Notes under the pieces: generated by a model
What the model saw: only the letters and a program-made list of their open reading frames with translations
The model's database searches: none
Told to the model about the DNA's origin: nothing
Made by a program: the position numbers and the translations under genes
Assembly (NCBI GenBank): GCA_024635555.1
Contig: JAGXIO010000196.1
Span: 1 to 48,327, forward strand
From: Saccharicrinis sp.
GTDB taxonomy: Bacteria; Bacteroidota; Bacteroidia; Bacteroidales; Marinilabiliaceae
Length of the DNA stretch: 48,327 bases
Direction: 5' to 3'
Part shown: positions 46,161 to 48,327 of the stretch, piece after piece
Numbering within the stretch: position 1 is the stretch's first letter
How the letters are laid out: each line of letters begins with the position of its first letter

Positions 46161-46620
46161 CGGAAAAAGCCCCCTCCAACTCCCCCAAAAACTCCCCCAA
46201 AATGGGGGAGAGACGTGACGCAGAGTATTGGTTGGTATGCAATTTTGACCGTCTAAAGTACTGTGAAATATAGAGACTGCTGGATGTAGTTTGGGATTGG
46301 GGCACGGATTTTATAGGAATCATATACTGGTAGAAAAACGAATAAACCACACGTTCCGTCCCATCCGGGACGGATTTCCTTTACGCTCATATTTCTACCC
46401 ATATCAAGTGCCTAAAGGCACGGAGACAAGGAATGATGCAACGAGAAGGTAAATGTGTGCAGAGTTAGAGAAGATATATTAGAGATCAGATTTCTTGGCG
46501 GTACAAATCCCGTAGGGATCAAATATTGGTAGAAATATTTTACAATCTCGTGTACCGTCCCGTATGGGACGGAATATCTCCATTTGAAAATATCTTTTTA
46601 TGATTTCACCCTCGAATTTA
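46161..46620. repeat. REP-like hairpin field
   Basis: Gene-free. Contains TCCGTCCC/GGGACGGA (46355-46374), TGCC/GGCA (46409-46420), ATCCC/GGGAT (46507-46519) and CCGTCCC/GGGACGG (46555-46572). GGTAGAAA recurs next to the hairpins (46329-46336, 46529-46536), with its inverse TTTCTACC near 46392-46399, so at least one unit is a nested hairpin of about 70 bases. A G/C-poor start with repeated CTCCCCCAAAA (46180-46200) and ATGGGGGAG also forms a stem. Pattern and position suggest REP-type elements mobilised by a transposase elsewhere. Confidence 0.6.
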
Positions 46621-47238
46621 TTACTCTTCTATTTCAATAACCAAGGGGTTCTTCAGCACCATTTCCGACAAATCTTCAATTTTATGGTGCCATTTGTCGG
46701 CTGCAACAATAATCTGCGCTTTTTTTACCCCATCGCCAATGCGGAAGATAATCGGGTGGTATCTGTTGAGCATGATGGTATCGGCATCGTCCATTATAAT
46801 TAAGCTAATTTTGGTCATGGGCACACCGTTGATATTCACTAGCTCAGTCAAACGCTTTGGGGTGCATATCAGCACATCGAGACCATCGTAAACCTCGTCC
46901 TTTTGGTATTGTATGATACCCTTGTCGAAGGCCACAAAAGTGCGTAGTTTGCACACTTTGCCCAAAGTGGCAAATTGCTCTTCCATTTCAAATGCCTTTT
47001 CTTTGGTTGAGGTGATAATGATAGCACGGGGCGCCTCTTCGAAAGGTTTTTTTAGCTGTTGTATGGTTCCCATAACCAGCGCAGTGCTTTTGCCCGAACC
47101 GGCAGGTGCAATAAGAATCAGGTCGGCACCGGATTTTATTTTGGGCATAGCTTCAGTCTGAATTTTTCTGGGTTCTTTGTCGAATCCGGCATTGATGATT
47201 CCTGAACTCAATTCGGGTATTAACTTTTTTAAATTCAT
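46621..47238 (-). CDS. Single-domain DEAD-box-like ATPase
   Basis: A 205-aa protein matching only the first RecA domain of DEAD-box RNA helicases. The Q-motif-like EPRKIQTEAMP precedes the Walker A box APAGSGKS (about residue 44). CTPKRL is motif Ib, and motif II reads MDDAD instead of DEAD. The SAT motif is replaced by VAADKWHH, and the whole second domain (motifs IV-VI) is missing. Because the protein ends cleanly (VLKNPLVIEIEE) it is probably a real short variant, not a fragment, perhaps an ATP-dependent RNA binder with a partner helicase. It is 16 bases behind ribH on the same strand. Confidence 0.8.
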   Translation of the reverse strand: MNLKKLIPELSSGIINAGFDKEPRKIQTEAMPKIKSGADLILIAPAGSGKSTALVMGTIQQLKKPFEEAPRAIIITSTKEKAFEMEEQFATLGKVCKLRTFVAFDKGIIQYQKDEVYDGLDVLICTPKRLTELVNINGVPMTKISLIIMDDADTIMLNRYHPIIFRIGDGVKKAQIIVAADKWHHKIEDLSEMVLKNPLVIEIEE

Positions 47239-47254
47239 TTAGTTATATGATTTC

Positions 47255-47749
47255 CTAATTATTCAGACTTCTACCCATGTGTACCATTTTTATGGCAGTT
47301 ATGGCAGCCTCGTCGCCTTTGTTGCCATGTTTTCCGCCAGCCCTGTCCTTGGCTTGTTGTTGGTTAAGGGTGGTGAGCAGACCAAAGATAAAAGGTACCT
47401 TATAATCTAAGTTTAACTGAGTAAGACCTTGGGTAACCCCGTTACACACAAAATCAAAATGTGGTGTTTCGCCTTGTATAACGCAACCCAAGCAAATGAT
47501 GGCATCAACATCTGTGTAATCGGCCATGTATTTGCCGCCTTTGGTAAGCTCAAAGCTACCGGGTACATATTTTTTAATGATGTTATCGGGGTTGGTACCA
47601 TTGTCAATTAGCGTGTTATAGGCACCTTGGTATAATGCTTCGGTTATTTCTTCGTTCCACTCGGACACTACAATTCCAAATTTCATGTTGGCTGCCGATG
47701 GCATTTTGCTTTTGTCGTAATCCGACAGATTTTTTAAACTCGTTGCCAT
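47255..47749 (-). CDS. ribH: 6,7-dimethyl-8-ribityllumazine synthase
   Basis: A 164-aa riboflavin-pathway enzyme that condenses the ribityl-uracil with dihydroxybutanone phosphate. Blocks are [19 protein letters not shown] (substrate Trp), [21 protein letters not shown] (with the catalytic His) and the Arg/Gly-rich C-terminal [20 protein letters not shown]. It forms icosahedral or pentameric capsids in relatives. Single and normal length. It is followed by the short DEAD-box-like gene in the same direction, so the two may be co-transcribed. The ATG at 47749 gives the normal N-terminal extension. Confidence 0.95.
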   Translation of the reverse strand: MATSLKNLSDYDKSKMPSAANMKFGIVVSEWNEEITEALYQGAYNTLIDNGTNPDNIIKKYVPGSFELTKGGKYMADYTDVDAIICLGCVIQGETPHFDFVCNGVTQGLTQLNLDYKVPFIFGLLTTLNQQQAKDRAGGKHGNKGDEAAITAIKMVHMGRSLNN

Positions 47750-47891
47750 AAAATTAATTTATTAGTGAAGTCGCTCTTTAAAAGCATTCGCATTCTAACT
47801 GTCTGATAGCACATCAAATTCCCGAACTTGTATTCGAAAAACTATGTCTTAATACATTATATGCAGCTACGCAGGACTGGTAATCTTATAT

Positions 47892-48327
47892 TTATTTCTT
47901 ACTTATTGAATATTTAAAATATGCAATGCTTTCCATGCCGCTTATTGAAATTGGGAGTTCGTTAATTTTCGTATTAACAACATCTACAATTTTCAATTTC
48001 TTACAGATTCCAAAATTTGGCAAGTCATTTAAATTTTGATTGTTTGATAAATATATTTCTTCCAAATTTTCGCAATACATTAAAACACTCACATCAATAA
48101 GCTTATTGTTCCTAACCGACAAGGATCTTAAATTTTTAAGATTTGCGAACCAATTCGGTATTTCAGTTAAATTATTATTGTCGAGAATTAGTATTTCCGC
48201 CTGAAGGTCTATCACGGGTAATTTTGAAAGATCCTTATTGCTAAGATCAATTATTTTATTCTCAAAATATCCATTCCCATGATATACAATAATAGAGTCG
48301 TTCGATTGTGAAAACGCAAAGAGGGGG
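47892..48327 (-). CDS. Leucine-rich-repeat protein (5' end outside window)
   Basis: The open frame runs off the window at 48327; 144 residues are visible up to the stop. It begins with PLFAFSQSND, which looks like the end of a signal peptide, so the protein is probably exported. LRR units are clear: LILDNNNLTEIPNWFANLKNL, LRSLSVRNNKLIDVSVL and NLEEIYLSNNQNLNDLPNF, about five in all. The GTG at 48215 is not the true start, because the same frame continues upstream with LSNKDLSKLPVIDLQ, another LRR unit. Its partner and function are unknown. Confidence 0.85.
   Translation of the reverse strand, partial: PLFAFSQSNDSIIVYHGNGYFENKIIDLSNKDLSKLPVIDLQAEILILDNNNLTEIPNWFANLKNLRSLSVRNNKLIDVSVLMYCENLEEIYLSNNQNLNDLPNFGICKKLKIVDVVNTKINELPISISGMESIAYFKYSISKK

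Overview
This window looks like a chromosomal segment of a member of the Bacteroidota, most likely a marine or anaerobic Bacteroidales/Marinilabiliales-type lineage. The reasons are the gene families (DUF4301, Bacteroidota-type UbiA, S46 dipeptidyl-peptidase, AddB-like nuclease with a 'FPGRRAGL' N-terminus, small GNAT-like pair), TAnnTTTG-type promoter boxes, A-rich leaders without strong Shine-Dalgarno sites, and a lipoprotein GH2 beta-galactosidase. Species cannot be named from sequence alone. No rRNA, tRNA, CRISPR array, complete insertion sequence or replication origin was seen.

Bases 1-6400 are an accessory island, clearly AT-richer than the rest. It holds three unrecognised or defence-like genes: a 183-aa protein, a 214-aa protein with a membrane-like segment, and a 1254-aa protein with an N-terminal SEC-C zinc motif and a C-terminal PD-(D/E)XK nuclease signature. 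They sit in a cassette-like frame. A structured repeat (type A, 142-292 and 1873-2025) ending in GAGACGTTG lies before each gene block. A second repeat (type B, 1577-1683 and 6035-6158) follows each block and, read on the minus strand, looks like the 3' end of a group II intron. The outer edges of each block are inverted complements of each other, as in integron cassettes. This is the best candidate for an undescribed system here.

Bases 6394-13677 hold an AddB-like nuclease gene (minus) and the 2-oxoglutarate dehydrogenase E1-E2 pair sucA-odhB (plus). Bases 13761-25309 hold a pentapeptide-repeat protein, a LacI-type regulator with a 15-bp tandem repeat in its leader, the coupled pair DUF368 (PopT-type lipid-phosphate transporter)-aroE, a TPR protein, DUF4301, a TIGR01212 radical SAM protein, and a coupled YgiQ-DUF4197 pair. 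At 25404-26433 two long hairpin repeats bracket a small two-gene unit whose first gene carries an in-frame stop.

Bases 26446-34263 (minus) hold a DPP11-like S46 peptidase, the run ubiA-maf-beta-galactosidase, and kdsC. Bases 34478-36626 (plus) hold an unusual pair: a CpXC zinc-binding/TPR protein and a membrane-anchored partner. Then come asnB (minus), an ECF-type sigma factor with a 69-aa follower (plus), a family 2 glycosyltransferase and a phosphofructokinase with pyrophosphate-type signature residues (minus). A SWIM-SNF2 helicase (plus) is followed by a REP-like hairpin field (46161-46620), a single-domain DEAD-box-like protein, ribH, and the 3' part of a leucine-rich-repeat gene running off the window end.

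Together the window is core metabolism (TCA cycle, glycolysis, shikimate, riboflavin, asparagine, Kdo, envelope lipid recycling) and peptide/sugar scavenging, interrupted by accessory patches whose boundaries are marked by repeats.
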